Shown: positions 5,259 through 5,571 of the stretch, piece by piece | Position numbering within the stretch: position 1 is the stretch's first letter | Layout of the letters: every line of letters starts with the position of its first letter | Assembly (NCBI GenBank): GCA_029933125.1 | Contig: JAOZOU010000001.1 | Location: 188,402 to 193,972, forward strand | Origin: a bacterium | Lineage (GTDB): Bacteria; Arandabacterota; Arandabacteria; Arandabacterales; Arandabacteraceae | Reading direction: 5' to 3' | Length of the DNA stretch: 5,571 nucleotides | Made by a program: the position numbers and the translations under genes | Notes under the pieces: model-generated | What the model saw: only the letters and a program-made list of their open reading frames with translations | The model's database searches: none | What the model was told of the DNA's origin: nothing

Positions 5259-5492
5259 CATCCTCTCCTTTCCTTCGGTGACCAACCTATCACCCAAGCC
5301 ACATAGACTTATACACTCCGGCTCCTATTTGGTTCCAGTCCGTTCTGAAAACCTACCCCTTCTGGTCTGCCATCCAACCTGCATTAGGGCAGCCGTCACA
5401 GTTTGATGGAAGTTGACCAAGCGGGGAGGAAAACCTACCACAACTACCGGATTCTCCGGCTAAATGCTAACCCCCGCTGACAGGCAAGCACG
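5259..5492. other. Intergenic region upstream of the PDZ gene
   Basis: 234 bases with no coding sequence. On the minus strand a TATAAG (5308-5313) could be a -10 for the PDZ gene, but its best -35 candidate (TGGAAC at 18 bases) is poor. An 11-base direct repeat GAAAACCTACC occurs at 5347-5357 and 5429-5439. A small dyad CCGGA-TTC-TCCGG (5447-5459) lies about 34 bases after the stop of the upstream minus-strand gene but has no T-run, so it is a weak terminator candidate. Confidence 0.4.
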
Positions 5493-5571
5493 TCACCGAT
5501 GAACAGCCTTGAGGGTCTGAGAATAGCCGCCGGTTGAGAGTCGCACAAAATAGGTTCCAGGCGAGAGGTTC
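5493..5571 (-). CDS. C-terminal end of a secreted protein with FlgD/type IX-like sorting domain (partial)
   Basis: The last 25 codons of a minus-strand gene that enters from beyond the right edge. They read NLSPGTYFVRLSTGG then YSQTLKAVHR and stop. This is the classic final strand pattern, LxxGxYfvRLxxGxxxxTxKxV, of the FlgD Ig-like / type IX secretion C-terminal domains seen on secreted proteins of Bacteroidetes and FCB candidate phyla. The ending is a sorting and attachment signal, so the main protein is probably a large secreted or surface enzyme or adhesin, but its function lies outside the window. It is followed after about 230 bases by the PDZ gene on the same strand. Confidence 0.82.
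   Translation of the reverse strand, partial: NLSPGTYFVRLSTGGYSQTLKAVHR

Noticed and set aside
2241-5295. 12-mer GGGTGATAGGTT shared (opposite strands) by the FmdB leader and the PDZ leader
   Set aside because: In the first it is explained by the Shine-Dalgarno; two copies are not enough to claim a regulatory motif.

Overview
The window looks like a slice of chromosome from an uncultured or poorly studied Gram-negative bacterium, probably of the FCB group (Bacteroidetes relatives and associated candidate phyla). Two independent signs point there. One is a GlmU-like protein of the alternative type found mostly in that group. The other is the tail of a protein ending in a FlgD/type IX secretion-like C-terminal sorting domain. 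This placement is inference; there is no rRNA or other marker gene here. No mobile element, CRISPR array, tRNA or rRNA was seen.

Layout from left to right. Positions 1-536 (minus) hold the N-terminal part of a Ser/Thr protein kinase with a zinc-ribbon head, cut by the window edge. Positions 710-2017 (minus) hold a GlmU-like sugar nucleotidyltransferase with a left-handed beta-helix acyltransferase domain. Positions 2252-2428 (plus) hold a small FmdB-type zinc ribbon protein with a TTG start, diverging from the GlmU-like gene and followed by a hairpin. Positions 2510-3295 (minus) hold an exported protein of unknown family. A roughly 450-base gene-free stretch follows, carrying a pentanucleotide pyrimidine mirror repeat, a perfect 8-bp dyad, a good sigma70-like promoter and two tandem near-palindromes. 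Positions 3752-4273 (plus) hold a small four-haem c-type cytochrome of the cytochrome c554 type. It overlaps by 11 bp, tail to tail, the gene at 4263-5258 (minus) for a secreted protein with two PDZ domains and a C-terminal coiled coil but no protease domain. Positions 5493-5571 (minus) are the last 25 codons of a secreted protein with the sorting-domain ending.

Most of the genes concern the envelope or extracytoplasmic space: precursor synthesis for the wall or LPS (GlmU-like), three proteins with signal peptides (unknown exported protein, cytochrome, PDZ protein) and one probable outer-membrane-sorted protein. They do not form an obvious single operon. Strands alternate and the gaps between same-strand genes are 170-230 bases, so each gene probably has its own promoter. 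No clearly new multi-gene system is visible. The points most worth following are the protease-less double-PDZ coiled-coil protein, the unknown exported protein with its repeat-laden leader, and the cytochrome with too few distal histidines.
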